From Gammaproteobacteria bacterium (GTDB lineage: Bacteria > Pseudomonadota > Gammaproteobacteria > GCA-002705445 > GCA-002716945): DNA of 64,000 nucleotides. The notes under the pieces are model-generated. The model searched no databases and was not told where the DNA came from. It worked only from the letters and a program-made list of their open reading frames with translations. Location: contig PBCF01000002.1 of the NCBI GenBank assembly GCA_002716945.1, positions 62,001-126,000 on the forward strand, read 5' to 3'. The translations under genes were made by a program, and so were the position numbers. Every line of letters starts with the position of its first letter. Position 1 is the stretch's first letter. Below, piece after piece: positions 45,200 through 55,556 of the stretch.

Positions 45200-45208
45200 T
45201 GCTATAAT
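45200..45208 (+). promoter_or_regulatory. petABC promoter, extended -10
   Basis: TGCTATAAT is an extended -10 element (TGn plus perfect TATAAT at 45203-45208), 38 bases before the petA ATG. The -35 match upstream (TTAGAG, 45179-45184) is poor, which fits extended -10 promoters. Confidence 0.6.
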
Positions 45209-45245
45209 CCAAAGCGAGCAGAAATGGGATATCCTCAAAACAAAC

Positions 45246-45839
45246 ATGAAGGAATCAGAGAACACATCGGGTAGAAGAAAATTTTTAAGAAATCTATCCC
45301 AGGTAATGGGTGGAATAGGAGCGGTTTTTGCTCTAATACCTTTTCTCTCATCGATGTCACCTAGTGAAAAAACAAAAACAGCCGCCGCGCCAGTTGAAAT
45401 TGATATATCAAAAATACAACCTGGAACGTTCAAAGTTGTTGCATGGAGAGGAAAGCCGGTTTGGATTGTTAGGAGAACAGATGAAATGATTTCAAACATT
45501 AAAGATAATAACAATATTTTGAGTGATCCAGAATCGTCAAAAGAACATCAACCAATATATGCAAAAAATAAATATAGATCAATAAAACCAGAATATCTTG
45601 TTCTGCTTGGAATATGCACTCATTTAGGTTGCTCTCCAACATATAAGCCTGATAATAAATCAACAGAATTAGGTTTGGATTGGGAAGGAGGATTTTTTTG
45701 TCCGTGCCATGGTTCTAAATTTGATTTATCAGGCAGAGTATATAAGGGCATGCCAGCGCCGCATAATCTAGAGGTTCCACCACATCATTATATGTCAGAT
45801 AATATAATTGTTATTGGCCAAGATGGAGAGGATGTATAA
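45246..45839 (+). CDS. petA: Ubiquinol-cytochrome c reductase, Rieske iron-sulfur subunit
   Basis: A 197-residue Rieske protein. The N-terminus has a twin-arginine-type SGRRKFLRNL before a transmembrane helix (about 18-38). The [2Fe-2S] ligands are in GICTHLGCSP and FCPCHGSKFDLSGR, with two Cys and two His as required. It receives the first electron from quinol and passes it to cytochrome c1. First gene of petABC; petB starts at the next base. Confidence 0.96.
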   Translation: MKESENTSGRRKFLRNLSQVMGGIGAVFALIPFLSSMSPSEKTKTAAAPVEIDISKIQPGTFKVVAWRGKPVWIVRRTDEMISNIKDNNNILSDPESSKEHQPIYAKNKYRSIKPEYLVLLGICTHLGCSPTYKPDNKSTELGLDWEGGFFCPCHGSKFDLSGRVYKGMPAPHNLEVPPHHYMSDNIIVIGQDGEDV

Positions 45840-47057
45840 ATGAGTAAATTTATGGCATGGATTGATCAACGTTTACCTGTCAGCAGTTTCTTCAGAAATC
45901 ATTTATCAAAATATTACGCCCCAAAAAATTTTAATTTTTTTTATTATTTTGGAGGTTTAGCTTTATTCATTTTTATTCTGCAAATTGTTACAGGGATTTT
46001 TCTTACAATAAATTATAAGCCGGATGCAGCACAGGCATTTGCATCTGTAGAATATATTATGAGAGATGTAAATTATGGATGGCTAATTAGATATCTTCAT
46101 TCTACAGGCGCATCTTTTTTCTTTTTAGTAATTTATTTACATATGTTTAGGGCTTTACTCTATGGCTCATTCAAAAAACCTAGAGAATTGCTTTGGATAT
46201 TTGGGATGTTAATTTTTGTTTTATTAATAGCAGAAGCATTTATGGGTTATTTGTTACCTTGGGGTCAAATGTCTTACTGGGGCGCGCAAGTAATCATTTC
46301 TTTATTTGGGGCTATACCATTTTTTGGAGAATCATTGGCACTATGGATACGAGGAGATTATGTGGTTTCCGATGTTACACTAAATAGATTTTTCGCATTT
46401 CATGTTATTGCATTACCATTACTATTGTTTGCATTAATTTATCTTCATCTTGCCGCTCTTCACACTGTAGGCTCGAACAATCCAGATGGAATTGAAATTA
46501 AGGAGATGAAAGATTCTGAAGGCATTCCAAGAGATGGTATTCCATTTCATCCATATTACACAGTCAAAGATATATATGGTTTGATGGTTTTTTTAACAAT
46601 TTTTATGTTTATAGTTTTTTTTCTGCCAGAATTTGGTGGTTATTTCTTAGAAAAAGATAACTTTGTTCCAGCTAATCCTTTAAAAACTCCAGAACATATA
46701 GTTCCATTATGGTATTTAACTCCTTTTTATGGAATCTTAAGAGCTATTCCTGATAAATTGGGAGGTGTGTTGGCAATGGGCTTGGCAATATTAGTTTTGT
46801 TTATTTTGCCATGGATAGATAGATGTCCTGTTAAATCTATAAGATATAGATCAGTGAGTTATAAAATTTTATTAACATTATTTATAATTAGTTTTATTGG
46901 ACTTGGTTATACGGGCATGCAGACACCAACAACAATTATTACGTGGATGGGTAGACTATTTACATTAATATATTTTGGTTTTTTTATAGCATTATATTAT
47001 ATGAGCCCGAACGAGAAGACTAAAGAGGTGCCTGAACGTGTTCAGATGGATGAATAA
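45840..47057 (+). CDS. petB: Cytochrome b subunit of the bc1 complex
   Basis: A 405-residue, eight-helix cytochrome b. Heme His pairs are in RYLHSTGASFFFLVIYLHMF and AFHVIALPLLLFALIYLHL. The Qo-site motif that is PEWY in many organisms reads PLWYLTPFYGILRA, so the usual Glu is Leu; Val or Leu at this place is, as I recall, common in beta/gammaproteobacteria. petC overlaps the 3' end by 8 bases (from ATG 47050). Confidence 0.96.
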   Translation: MSKFMAWIDQRLPVSSFFRNHLSKYYAPKNFNFFYYFGGLALFIFILQIVTGIFLTINYKPDAAQAFASVEYIMRDVNYGWLIRYLHSTGASFFFLVIYLHMFRALLYGSFKKPRELLWIFGMLIFVLLIAEAFMGYLLPWGQMSYWGAQVIISLFGAIPFFGESLALWIRGDYVVSDVTLNRFFAFHVIALPLLLFALIYLHLAALHTVGSNNPDGIEIKEMKDSEGIPRDGIPFHPYYTVKDIYGLMVFLTIFMFIVFFLPEFGGYFLEKDNFVPANPLKTPEHIVPLWYLTPFYGILRAIPDKLGGVLAMGLAILVLFILPWIDRCPVKSIRYRSVSYKILLTLFIISFIGLGYTGMQTPTTIITWMGRLFTLIYFGFFIALYYMSPNEKTKEVPERVQMDE

Positions 47058-47772
47058 GATATCTATTAGTGTGTTTATTTTAATAGTCGCATCCTCGAAT
47101 ATACATGCATCAGAAAAACTAACACTTGATACAGTTAGGATTGACTTAAATAACAAACCATCACTTCAAAGAGGTGCGCAAATTTACATTAATAATTGTT
47201 TAGGATGCCATACATTACAATACCAAAGGTATAGTAGGCTTGTAACTGATTTGGGTATACCAAAAGAAATACTACAAAAAAATTTAATTTTTACATCTGA
47301 CAGACATGGCCAACCAAGTAAATTAGGCTCGCTAATGATAAATTCCGTAAATCCTAATGCATCTGCCGAAGCTTTTGGAATACACCCGCCAGACTTATCA
47401 TTAATAGCACGTTCGCGAGGCCCTGATTGGGTTTATACTTTTTTAAATTCTTTTTATTATGATCAACAAAGACCTATGGGGGTCAATAATTATTTGTATC
47501 CTAATATTAACATGCCTCATGTTTTATGGTGGATGGAAGGAATAAAAGAAAAATCTACAGGCACAGATAAAGTATCATATATTGTCGAAGGGAATATGAG
47601 TGATAGAGAATATAAAGCTGCTATTACAGATCTTGTGAATTTTTTAACATATGTTTCAGAGCCAGCGCAATTAAAAAGGTATAAACTTGGATTTTGGGTG
47701 GTTTCATTTTTAGCATTTTTTGCATTTATTGCATTTTTATTGAAACAAGAATACTGGAAAGATGTAGAATAA
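47050..47772 (+). CDS. petC: Cytochrome c1 of the bc1 complex
   Basis: A 240-residue cytochrome c1. A signal peptide (about residues 1-20, ending in SSNIHA) precedes the heme site CLGCHTLQYQRYSR. PPDLSLIARSRGPDWVYTFL and NINMPHVLWWMEG are typical of c1; the C-terminal anchor helix is about 205-228. I use ATG 47050 over GTG 47038 because it gives a cleaner signal peptide. sspA follows 4 bases later. Confidence 0.95.
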   Translation: MNKISISVFILIVASSNIHASEKLTLDTVRIDLNNKPSLQRGAQIYINNCLGCHTLQYQRYSRLVTDLGIPKEILQKNLIFTSDRHGQPSKLGSLMINSVNPNASAEAFGIHPPDLSLIARSRGPDWVYTFLNSFYYDQQRPMGVNNYLYPNINMPHVLWWMEGIKEKSTGTDKVSYIVEGNMSDREYKAAITDLVNFLTYVSEPAQLKRYKLGFWVVSFLAFFAFIAFLLKQEYWKDVE

Positions 47773-47776
47773 AAAT

Positions 47777-48391
47777 ATGACAACTTTAGCTAATAGACGT
47801 TCAGCCATTTTATTATTTTCTTTACCTGACTGCCTTCATAGTCATAGAACGAGACTTGTTATAAAAGAGAAAGAAATTACTGCAGAAATGTATGAAATTG
47901 ATAAAGATAATATTTCTCAGGAAATTAAGGAAATCAGTCCATATGATGAATTCCCTACATTAGTAGATAGAGATTTGGTGTTACAAAATTCAAGAGTTAT
48001 TATTGAATACTTAGACGAAAGATTTCCGCATCCACCATTATTGCCTGTTGATCCAGTTTCTAGAGCAAAATTTCGTTTAGCTTTAAATAAAATTGAGCAC
48101 CAATGGTACCCAGAATTTTCACAGGCTTATCAAAAAGGATCGCTTGATCCTATGTTTATTGAAAAAATCAAAGCATATTTCTTAGAAATACTACCATTAA
48201 TTTCTAATAAATATTTTATGAGTGATGATTTTGGGTTAGTAGATTGTAGTTTGGCACCATTGCTATGGAGAATTAAAGATTTAGATATTGAATTATCAGA
48301 AAATAAAAAAGCCTTTTTAAATTATTCAGAAAGAATTTTTGATCGAGAATCTTTTCAAGAGAGTCTTACAGAAACAGAAAAGGAAATATAA
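47777..48391 (+). CDS. sspA: Stringent starvation protein A
   Basis: A 204-residue GST-fold protein binding RNA polymerase and controlling stationary-phase and stress genes in E. coli. RSAILLFSLPDCLHSHRTRLV is the thioredoxin-like start; EFPTLVDRDLVLQNSRVIIEYLDERFPHPPLLP is the family core (split here as LVLQNSRVIIEYLDERFP). It follows petC, the normal beta/gammaproteobacterial order. sspB does not follow; a convergent SIS gene does. Confidence 0.92.
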   Translation: MTTLANRRSAILLFSLPDCLHSHRTRLVIKEKEITAEMYEIDKDNISQEIKEISPYDEFPTLVDRDLVLQNSRVIIEYLDERFPHPPLLPVDPVSRAKFRLALNKIEHQWYPEFSQAYQKGSLDPMFIEKIKAYFLEILPLISNKYFMSDDFGLVDCSLAPLLWRIKDLDIELSENKKAFLNYSERIFDRESFQESLTETEKEI

Positions 48392-48393
48392 AT

Positions 48394-48975
48394 TTAGTTT
48401 ATATGATGATCTATACATTCGCAGATAGAGTGAATAATAATTAAATGAATTTCTTGTATTCTGCTTGTTCTGTTACTAGGCACTCTTATTTCTATGTCAT
48501 TATCATTTAATAGTTTAGATGCATTACCACCGTTATTACCAGTAATTAAAAGTATAGAAACTTGTTTTGTTTTTGCAGATTTTATTGCTTCAAGAATATT
48601 TTCTGAGTTACCACTAGTAGTGAATGCTACTAATAAATCTTTTGAATTTGCTAATGCATTAATTTGTTTTGCAAAAATATATTTATAATCATAATCATTT
48701 GCTATTGCTGTCATGATTGCTGTATCAGAATTTAAAGAAATACCAGCTATTTCTTTACGTTCTTTTTCAAACCTATTTACCAGTTCAGATGATAAATGTT
48801 GTGCATCTCCAGATGATCCACCATTGCCACATGAAAGAATTTTTCCGCCAGAATCAATTATTTTTATAACTTTTTGAGTTGCTGATTGAATAGATGTTAA
48901 TAACTCGCTACTACTTGCGTTACTCGTCTTTACACTTTCTTCAAAATTTTCTTTAATTATTTTTTTTATATCCAT
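48394..48975 (-). CDS. diaA: SIS-domain protein, DiaA/GmhA family
   Basis: A 193-residue phosphosugar-binding protein. The SIS core reads ILSCGNGGSSGDAQHLSSEL, FTTSGNSENILEAI and IRVPSNRTSRIQEIHL. Its sequence and position next to rsmI match DiaA (E. coli yraO), which binds DnaA and times replication initiation. The close paralogue GmhA (phosphoheptose isomerase) has the same fold and length and cannot be fully excluded. No heptose genes are in the window. Confidence 0.82.
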   Translation of the reverse strand: MDIKKIIKENFEESVKTSNASSSELLTSIQSATQKVIKIIDSGGKILSCGNGGSSGDAQHLSSELVNRFEKERKEIAGISLNSDTAIMTAIANDYDYKYIFAKQINALANSKDLLVAFTTSGNSENILEAIKSAKTKQVSILLITGNNGGNASKLLNDNDIEIRVPSNRTSRIQEIHLIIIHSICECIDHHIN

Positions 48976-49048
48976 TATTGTATACTATTGTACATTGCTT
49001 ATATTACAATGTAATCTAATAAATATAAAATAAAATTTATTTTTAAGT

Positions 49049-49876
49049 ATGTCCGGAACACTTTACATTGTATCCACGCCTATAGGTAATTTAAAAGATA
49101 TTACATTAAGGGCGCTTGATATCTTAAAAAACTCTGACTATATTTTGGCTGAGAGTTCAGCTAGAACGTCAAAATTATTGCACGAATATAATATAGAAAA
49201 AAAAATTATCACTTTTAATAAAGATAATGAAAAAAAGAAAAGCAACTCAATTAAGAAGGATTTAAATCAGGGAGGAAAAATATCATTAGTAACAGATGCT
49301 GGTACGCCATCTGTTTCTGACCCTGGGTTTGAATTAGTTCGAAAAATGAATAGCAAATACGATGTTATACCGATACCTGGACCTAGTTCGTTAACTTGTG
49401 CAATTTCTGTTTCAGAAATTCCAATGAATAATTTTATCTTTGTTGGATTTCTGCCGAAAAAAATGAATGAAAAAAAAAGGAAAATTCAAGAATTAGCGAA
49501 ATCAGCTATGCCAATTGTAATTTTTGAGAACAAGCATAGACTGAAATCCTTAATTCAGCTTATTTCTGAGATTTTAGGCGAATCTGTTCAAATTGGAATT
49601 ATGAGAGAATTAACTAAACTCAATGAATCAATTACATTTAGCCCGGCTAAAAAAGCACTAAGAGCAATAGAAGCAAAAAACCCTCAAGGAGAAATAGTAT
49701 TGATCGTTGAGGCAATAAAGAAAGAAAACTCTCTTTCTGATACTAGTAAAAAAAATATAAGAATCTTATTAAAAAAATTTAGCCCAAAAGAAGTTGTTGA
49801 TATCATTAGGGTATATACCAATTTAGATAAGAGAGAATTGTATAAATATGTATTAATGATTAGACAGGAGCTATAG
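49049..49876 (+). CDS. rsmI: 16S rRNA (cytidine-1402-2'-O)-methyltransferase
   Basis: A 275-residue tetrapyrrole-methylase-fold enzyme using SAM to 2'-O-methylate C1402 in the ribosomal P site. LYIVSTPIGNLKDITLRALD at the start, LVTDAGTPSVSDPG, IPGPSSLTCAISVSEIPMN and VGFLPKK are diagnostic. Divergent from diaA with 73 bases between. The candidate carA promoter overlaps its last codons. Confidence 0.95.
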   Translation: MSGTLYIVSTPIGNLKDITLRALDILKNSDYILAESSARTSKLLHEYNIEKKIITFNKDNEKKKSNSIKKDLNQGGKISLVTDAGTPSVSDPGFELVRKMNSKYDVIPIPGPSSLTCAISVSEIPMNNFIFVGFLPKKMNEKKRKIQELAKSAMPIVIFENKHRLKSLIQLISEILGESVQIGIMRELTKLNESITFSPAKKALRAIEAKNPQGEIVLIVEAIKKENSLSDTSKKNIRILLKKFSPKEVVDIIRVYTNLDKRELYKYVLMIRQEL

Positions 49877-49890
49877 TTTCATCGTATTAT
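49861..49890 (+). promoter_or_regulatory. Candidate carA promoter
   Basis: TAGACA (49861-49866) and TATTAT (49885-49890) are separated by 18 bases and overlap the end of rsmI. Transcription would start near 49897, placing the terminator at 49924-49956 inside the carA leader. A transcript coming through rsmI would also meet it. Confidence 0.45.
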
Positions 49891-49900
49891 ATAGCTTTAG

Positions 49901-49978
49901 ATGGAGCTAGAAAAAACATATAGAAAGATGACTCAGATTGAGCCATCTTTTTTTTTACCAAAAAATGAAAGAAAATAA
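49901..49978 (+). other. Possible carA leader peptide frame
   Basis: A 25-codon ATG-to-TAA frame spans the whole terminator hairpin and ends 11 bases inside carA. This is the layout of the pyrBI leader peptide, where ribosome coupling prevents termination when UTP is low. No good Shine-Dalgarno precedes it, and a frame this short arises often by chance. Confidence 0.25.
49924..49956 (+). terminator. Rho-independent terminator or attenuator before carA
   Basis: A hairpin AAAGATG-A-CTCA, loop GAT, TGAG-C-CATCTTT (one A.C mismatch) runs into nine T. It ends only 8 bases before the carA ATG at 49965. There is no room for a separate promoter between it and carA, so either carA is attenuated here or a leaderless start follows. 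Confidence 0.75.
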
Positions 49979-51104
49979 CAAACAAGATTCATTACTTGCG
50001 CTTGAAGATGGATCGATTTTTTATGGGTTTTCATTAGGAGTTTCTGGTTGTGTGGTGGGAGAAGTTGTTTTTAATACTGCGATAACCGGTTATCAAGAGA
50101 TTATTACTGATCCTTCTTATGATTCCCAAATAATAACATTTACAAATCCACATATAGGGAATACTGGTTTTAACCAAGATGATTTTGAGTCTAATCAATC
50201 ATTTTGTCCTGCAATCATTATTAGAGAACAACCAATTTATGAGAGTAGTTGGAGAAAACAACTAAGTTTGAAAGAATTTTTAAAAAAACAAAATCTGGTT
50301 GCAATATCTGGTATAGATACGAGGCTTTTAACAAAAATATTACGTGACAAAGGATCTCAAAATGGATGTATTATTGCTAATAAAGAGTTGAACATTGAAA
50401 CAGCCAAAAACAAATTAAAAACTTTTAGTGGTTTATTAGGACTAGATCTTGCAAAAGAGGTTACTACAAAAAAAATATATAAATGGAATTATGGCAAAAA
50501 ACATTTAAATGAAAAGAAACCAATACAACAAAACAAGCCTTTCAATGTAATTGCATATGATTTTGGTATAAAACATAATATTTTGAGAATATTAAATGAT
50601 TTGGGTTGCAATATAACGATTGTACCTGCTGAACATCCATCAGATGATGTCTTGTCAATGAAACCAGATGGTATTTTTTTATCTAATGGACCTGGCGATC
50701 CTAAAGCCTGTACATATGCCATTGACAATATAAAACATTTCTTGGATTCATCTATACCAATATTTGGAATTTGTCTGGGGTTTCAATTATTAGCCTTGGC
50801 TAGTGGAGCGAAGACTATCAAAATGAAATTTGGTCATCATGGTGCTAACCATCCTGTGATTGATTTAAAATCAAAAAAAGTATTCATAACGAGCCAAAAT
50901 CATGGATTTATGGTTGATAGAAAAGCATTACCACAAAAAATTGTTGAAACCCATGTATCTCTTTTTGATGATTCTCTGCAAGGATTTGAACGAAAAGATG
51001 TTCCTGCATTTGGTTTTCAAGGACATCCTGAGGCAAGTCCTGGACCTCATGATATTGACGTTATATTCAAAAAATTTATTGATTTAATGAGGAAAAAAAA
51101 TTAA
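49965..51104 (+). CDS. carA: Carbamoyl-phosphate synthase small chain
   Basis: A 379-residue glutamine amidotransferase subunit that supplies ammonia to CarB for arginine and pyrimidine synthesis. The N-terminal domain has FYGFSLGVSGCVVGEVVFNTAITGYQEII, and the class I GATase has the nucleophile in IFGICLGFQLLALASG with the His/Glu pair in FGFQGHPEASPGP. An upstream in-frame TTG lies in the terminator stem, so ATG 49965 is the start. carB starts at the base after its stop. Confidence 0.95.
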   Translation: MKENNKQDSLLALEDGSIFYGFSLGVSGCVVGEVVFNTAITGYQEIITDPSYDSQIITFTNPHIGNTGFNQDDFESNQSFCPAIIIREQPIYESSWRKQLSLKEFLKKQNLVAISGIDTRLLTKILRDKGSQNGCIIANKELNIETAKNKLKTFSGLLGLDLAKEVTTKKIYKWNYGKKHLNEKKPIQQNKPFNVIAYDFGIKHNILRILNDLGCNITIVPAEHPSDDVLSMKPDGIFLSNGPGDPKACTYAIDNIKHFLDSSIPIFGICLGFQLLALASGAKTIKMKFGHHGANHPVIDLKSKKVFITSQNHGFMVDRKALPQKIVETHVSLFDDSLQGFERKDVPAFGFQGHPEASPGPHDIDVIFKKFIDLMRKKN

Positions 51105-54100
51105 ATGCCTAAGGATTTAAAAATTAAAAGTGTGTTAATTGTTGGTGCGGGACCAATTATTATTGGACAAGCTTGTGAGTTTGATTATTCAGGAGTACAG
51201 GCATGTAGAGCATTAAAAGAAGAAGGTATAAAGGTAATTCTAGTAAATTCAAATCCAGCGACAATCATGACAGATCCAGATATGGCCGATAAAATCTATA
51301 TTGAACCAATACACTGGCGAAATCTAGAAAAGATAATTATCAAAGAGAAACCAGATGCAATCTTGCCAACAATGGGAGGACAGACGGCATTGAATACAAC
51401 ACTTGATTTGAATAGACATAAAATACTTGAACAAAATAATGTCAAGATTATAGGAGCTAGTGTTGATTCTATTGATATGGCTGAGGATCGTGAATTATTC
51501 AAGAATGCCATGAAAGAGATAGGTCTAGAGACTCCAAGAGCAGAAATTGCCCACAGTTTTAATGACGCTTTAAAAATACAAAAAAATATTGGTTTTCCAA
51601 CCATAATTAGACCTTCGTTCACTTTAGGAGGAACGGGAGGAGGTATAGCTTATAATGTTGAAGATTTTGAATCAATTGTTAAAAGAGGTCTTGAGTTATC
51701 ACCGACAAACGAAGTATTGCTTGAAGAGTCTGTTATAGGATGGAAAGAATTTGAAATGGAAGTTGTCCGAGATAAGAATGACAACTGCATAATCATTTGT
51801 TCGATTGAGAATGTCGATCCAATGGGAATACATACAGGTGATTCTATAACAGTGGCACCTGCACAAACACTTACCGATAAAGAATATCAATTATTAAGAG
51901 ATGCTTCGCTTAAGGTTTTAAGAAAGATCGGTGTTGATACTGGTGGTTCAAATGTACAATTTGCTATATCTCCTAAAAATGGAAAGATACTCGTAATTGA
52001 GATGAACCCTAGAGTTTCACGATCATCAGCTTTAGCTTCAAAAGCAACTGGATTTCCAATAGCAAAAGTAGCAGCAAAATTAGCTATTGGATATACATTG
52101 GATGAATTAAAAAATGAAATTACTGGCAATGTTATACCGGCATCTTTTGAGCCGACAATAGATTATGTAGTAACCAAGATACCAAGATTTGCTTTTGAAA
52201 AATTCAAAGAAGCAGAAAACAAGCTAACAACTCAAATGAAATCAGTTGGAGAAGTTATGGCTATAGGAAGGAATTTTCAAGAATCTATTCAAAAAGCTTT
52301 AAGAGGTTTAGAAATTGGGATTGATGGATTTGTAAATTTAAATATAACTGATAACAAGATCATTGAAAATAAAATTCGCAATACTACGCCAGATAGGATT
52401 TTATATATAGCTCAAGCTTTTAGAAAAAATTTTGATTTAAATAAAGTAAACAAGCTATCCAATATTGATAAATGGTTTTTAGCACAAATACAAAATTTAG
52501 TAGAAAATGAAAAAAATTTAGCAAACAAAAACAAACAAAGTATAACAGCTGACGATATTTTACAACTTAAAAAACAAGGATTTTCTGATTCATATTTATC
52601 ATCTACACTAAATATAAGTGAAGTAGATTTTAGAAACTTACGGTTATCATTGAAAATAAAACCTGTCTATAAAAGGGTCGATGCGTGTGCGGCAGAGTTT
52701 GAAGCTAAAACCGCGTATATGTATTCAACATATGACAGCGAATGCGAGTCCATCCCAACTAATAATAAAAAAATAATAATATTAGGAGGAGGGCCGAATA
52801 GGATTGGACAGGGAATTGAATTTGATTATTGTTGCGTACATGCTTCACTTGCTTTAAAAGATATTGGGTTTGAAACTATTATGGTAAATTGTAATCCAGA
52901 GACTGTATCCACAGATTTTGACATATCCAATAGGCTTTATTTTGAACCTTTAACCTACGAGGATGTGATGTCAATTATTGATATTGAGAAACCATGGGGA
53001 GTGATAGTTCAATATGGCGGACAGACCCCTTTAAAACTAGCAACTAAACTTAAAAATAGTGGAGTAAAAATAATTGGGACTTCACCAGAAGCTATTGATG
53101 TAGCTGAAGATCGTGAGAAATTTAAAAGGCTCGTCGAAAAATTACATTTAAAACAACCTATTAATTCAACAGCAACTAATATCTCTAGTGCACTTAAAGC
53201 TGCAGAAAACATAGGGTACCCATTAGTTGTTAGACCTTCATATGTTTTGGGTGGAAGAGCAATGGAAATAGTGACCAATGATAATGATTTGAAAAAATAT
53301 ATGCATGATGCTGTAGATGTTTCAAATAATTCTCCAGTATTATTAGATAAATTTTTAAATGATGCAATAGAAGTTGACGTAGATATAATTTCTGATGGCA
53401 AAGATGTATTTATTGGTGCAATTATGGAGCACATTGAAGAAGCTGGAATACATTCTGGTGACTCAGGATGTTCTATACCACCCTATACATTAAATAAACA
53501 CATTTTGGAGACATTAAGAACTCAAGTAAAAAAACTTGCGTTAGAATTAAAAGTTGTTGGATTAATGAATACTCAATTTGCAATTAAAGATGAAGAAATT
53601 TTCCTTTTAGAAGTAAATCCTCGAGCATCGAGAACAGTGCCATTCGTTTCTAAAGCAATTGGTATTCAACTTGCAAAAATTGCGGCATTAGTTATGACTG
53701 GAAAATCTTTATCTGAATTATCACTTAAAGATGAAATACAAACAAAATATTATTCTGTTAAAGAAGCTGTTTTTCCATTTTCAAAATTTCCAGAAGTAGA
53801 TGTGTTATTAGGCCCAGAAATGAAGTCAACTGGAGAAGTTATGGGATTTGGAAAGACATTTGGCGAAGCATATTTTAAAGCACAAAGAGCTGCAGGTGTA
53901 ATTTTACCTAAAAACGGGAATGCATTTATTAGTGTTAGAGATAAAGATAAACCTGCTATGTGTGATATTGCGAAAGATTTAATAAAAATTGGCTTTGATA
54001 TATTTGCAACTTCTGGAACGTGTGATTATTTAAATAAAAGAAATATTTCCTGCAAACAAATCAATAAAGTAAAACAAGGTCAACCTAATGTTGTAGATAT

Positions 54101-54311
54101 GATTAAAAACGGAGAAGTGCATTTAATTATAAATACTTCTGAGGGAGCTCAATCAATCAAAGATTCATTTTCTATAAGACAAGAAGCACAAAATAATAAT
54201 GTTTGTCTAACAACTACAGTTTCTGGTGCTAAGGCTTTTTGTAAAGCTATTTTATTTATTGATAATTTTGACGCTAATGATCTTCAGAGTTTACATAAAA
54301 CTATAAACTAG
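51105..54311 (+). CDS. carB: Carbamoyl-phosphate synthase large chain
   Basis: A 1068-residue double ATP-grasp enzyme (full length). The first half opens [20 protein letters not shown] and has [16 protein letters not shown] and [22 protein letters not shown]; the second half repeats [29 protein letters not shown] and [16 protein letters not shown]. The C-terminal MGS-like allosteric domain covers about residues 940-1068. Its product feeds ArgF (encoded here) and PyrB. It overlaps the convergent symporter gene by 4 bases. Confidence 0.97.
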   Translation: MPKDLKIKSVLIVGAGPIIIGQACEFDYSGVQACRALKEEGIKVILVNSNPATIMTDPDMADKIYIEPIHWRNLEKIIIKEKPDAILPTMGGQTALNTTLDLNRHKILEQNNVKIIGASVDSIDMAEDRELFKNAMKEIGLETPRAEIAHSFNDALKIQKNIGFPTIIRPSFTLGGTGGGIAYNVEDFESIVKRGLELSPTNEVLLEESVIGWKEFEMEVVRDKNDNCIIICSIENVDPMGIHTGDSITVAPAQTLTDKEYQLLRDASLKVLRKIGVDTGGSNVQFAISPKNGKILVIEMNPRVSRSSALASKATGFPIAKVAAKLAIGYTLDELKNEITGNVIPASFEPTIDYVVTKIPRFAFEKFKEAENKLTTQMKSVGEVMAIGRNFQESIQKALRGLEIGIDGFVNLNITDNKIIENKIRNTTPDRILYIAQAFRKNFDLNKVNKLSNIDKWFLAQIQNLVENEKNLANKNKQSITADDILQLKKQGFSDSYLSSTLNISEVDFRNLRLSLKIKPVYKRVDACAAEFEAKTAYMYSTYDSECESIPTNNKKIIILGGGPNRIGQGIEFDYCCVHASLALKDIGFETIMVNCNPETVSTDFDISNRLYFEPLTYEDVMSIIDIEKPWGVIVQYGGQTPLKLATKLKNSGVKIIGTSPEAIDVAEDREKFKRLVEKLHLKQPINSTATNISSALKAAENIGYPLVVRPSYVLGGRAMEIVTNDNDLKKYMHDAVDVSNNSPVLLDKFLNDAIEVDVDIISDGKDVFIGAIMEHIEEAGIHSGDSGCSIPPYTLNKHILETLRTQVKKLALELKVVGLMNTQFAIKDEEIFLLEVNPRASRTVPFVSKAIGIQLAKIAALVMTGKSLSELSLKDEIQTKYYSVKEAVFPFSKFPEVDVLLGPEMKSTGEVMGFGKTFGEAYFKAQRAAGVILPKNGNAFISVRDKDKPAMCDIAKDLIKIGFDIFATSGTCDYLNKRNISCKQINKVKQGQPNVVDMIKNGEVHLIINTSEGAQSIKDSFSIRQEAQNNNVCLTTTVSGAKAFCKAILFIDNFDANDLQSLHKTIN

Positions 54312-55552
54312 ATTTTTTTTGAATCATATTTTTTTATATCAATCATATTTTCACTTTTTGCCACAATACATGTAATACAAGTATCACCGCTAACATTTAC
54401 ACTTGTCCTTATCATGTCAAGCAATCTATCTACACCAAGTAACAATGTTATTCCTTCCAAAGGTATTCCTATTTCAACGAGGATAATAGATAACATCAAA
54501 ATACCAGCACTTGGTATACCAGCTGTACCTATAGATGCTAATGTTGCAGTGAGAATAATTGTTATATAATCTTGAAATTGTAAATCAATTCCATAAAAAG
54601 TAGCTAAGAAAAAAGTTGCACAACCTTGCATAATAGCAGTCCCATCCATATTTATAGTTGCTCCTAATGGAATAGAAAAAGATGCTATAGATTTATTTAC
54701 ACCAAATTTATTTACTACTCTTTCTAACGTAAATGGTATAGAAGCATTACTGCTAGCCGTGCTAAATGTAAAGGCAAGAATAGGTTTAATTTTATTATAA
54801 AAAATTGCTATATTTAATGATCCAAAAAATTTCAATAACAAAGAATAAGTAATAAAGAAATGGGATAATAAAACAATAATTACAAGAAAAAAATACTTTG
54901 CTAGAGGAATGAAAACTTCTATACCTTGTGTTGCAAATGTCTTGGACAAAAGACAAAATACGGCAATAGGTGTAAGTTTTATTATAAATAAAACCAATTT
55001 GTTGAATATTTTATTAATATCTTCGATAAGATCAATATATATTTTTATTTCATTCTTAATTGATGAAATTGCAATTCCAAAAAATATTGCAAATACTAAA
55101 ACATGTATTACATTGCCACTTGCTAAAGATGCAAAAATATTTTCTGGAAAAAATGACAGAATATAATTTTCAGATTCAAAAATTTCTAGATTATTTGTTG
55201 TTGTATTATTTAAGATTAAATTTTCTTGGTTATAATTTATTAATGTAGATGCAACCAACGCTAAACTTATAGCAATTATGGTGGTTAAAACATATAACCC
55301 CATGGTCTTAATACCTATTCTTCCAAGTGTAGATGTATCATTAATGGATATAATACCTGCAACTAATGATACGAAAATCAAAGGAAGAACAATCATTTTT
55401 AATAGTGTTATAAAAATTGTAGAGATAGTTACAAAAATATTTTCTACTAATATGATTTCAATAAATTCATTAGGTAGAACAAAAAAGTTTAATACTAGAC
55501 CAAAAATAATACCCAACAACATTGATAACAATACTTGTTTGGTAAAATTCAT
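54308..55552 (-). CDS. Dicarboxylate/amino acid:cation symporter (DAACS)
   Basis: A 414-residue secondary transporter of the GltP/DctA family, coupled to H+ or Na+. Eight helices and two hairpins are indicated; key motifs are [17 protein letters not shown] (serine-rich HP1), [21 protein letters not shown] (helix 7), [19 protein letters not shown] (HP2) and [17 protein letters not shown] (helix 8, substrate-binding Asp and Asn). The substrate may be glutamate/aspartate or C4-dicarboxylates. Malate would fit the malyl-CoA genes but this is speculation. Confidence 0.9.
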   Translation of the reverse strand: MNFTKQVLLSMLLGIIFGLVLNFFVLPNEFIEIILVENIFVTISTIFITLLKMIVLPLIFVSLVAGIISINDTSTLGRIGIKTMGLYVLTTIIAISLALVASTLINYNQENLILNNTTTNNLEIFESENYILSFFPENIFASLASGNVIHVLVFAIFFGIAISSIKNEIKIYIDLIEDINKIFNKLVLFIIKLTPIAVFCLLSKTFATQGIEVFIPLAKYFFLVIIVLLSHFFITYSLLLKFFGSLNIAIFYNKIKPILAFTFSTASSNASIPFTLERVVNKFGVNKSIASFSIPLGATINMDGTAIMQGCATFFLATFYGIDLQFQDYITIILTATLASIGTAGIPSAGILMLSIILVEIGIPLEGITLLLGVDRLLDMIRTSVNVSGDTCITCIVAKSENMIDIKKYDSKKI

Positions 55553-55556
55553 TAAT

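Noticed and set aside
49938-49964. TTG start extending CarA by nine residues
   Set aside because: The codons would lie in the terminator hairpin and T-tract; CarA family starts fit ATG 49965.
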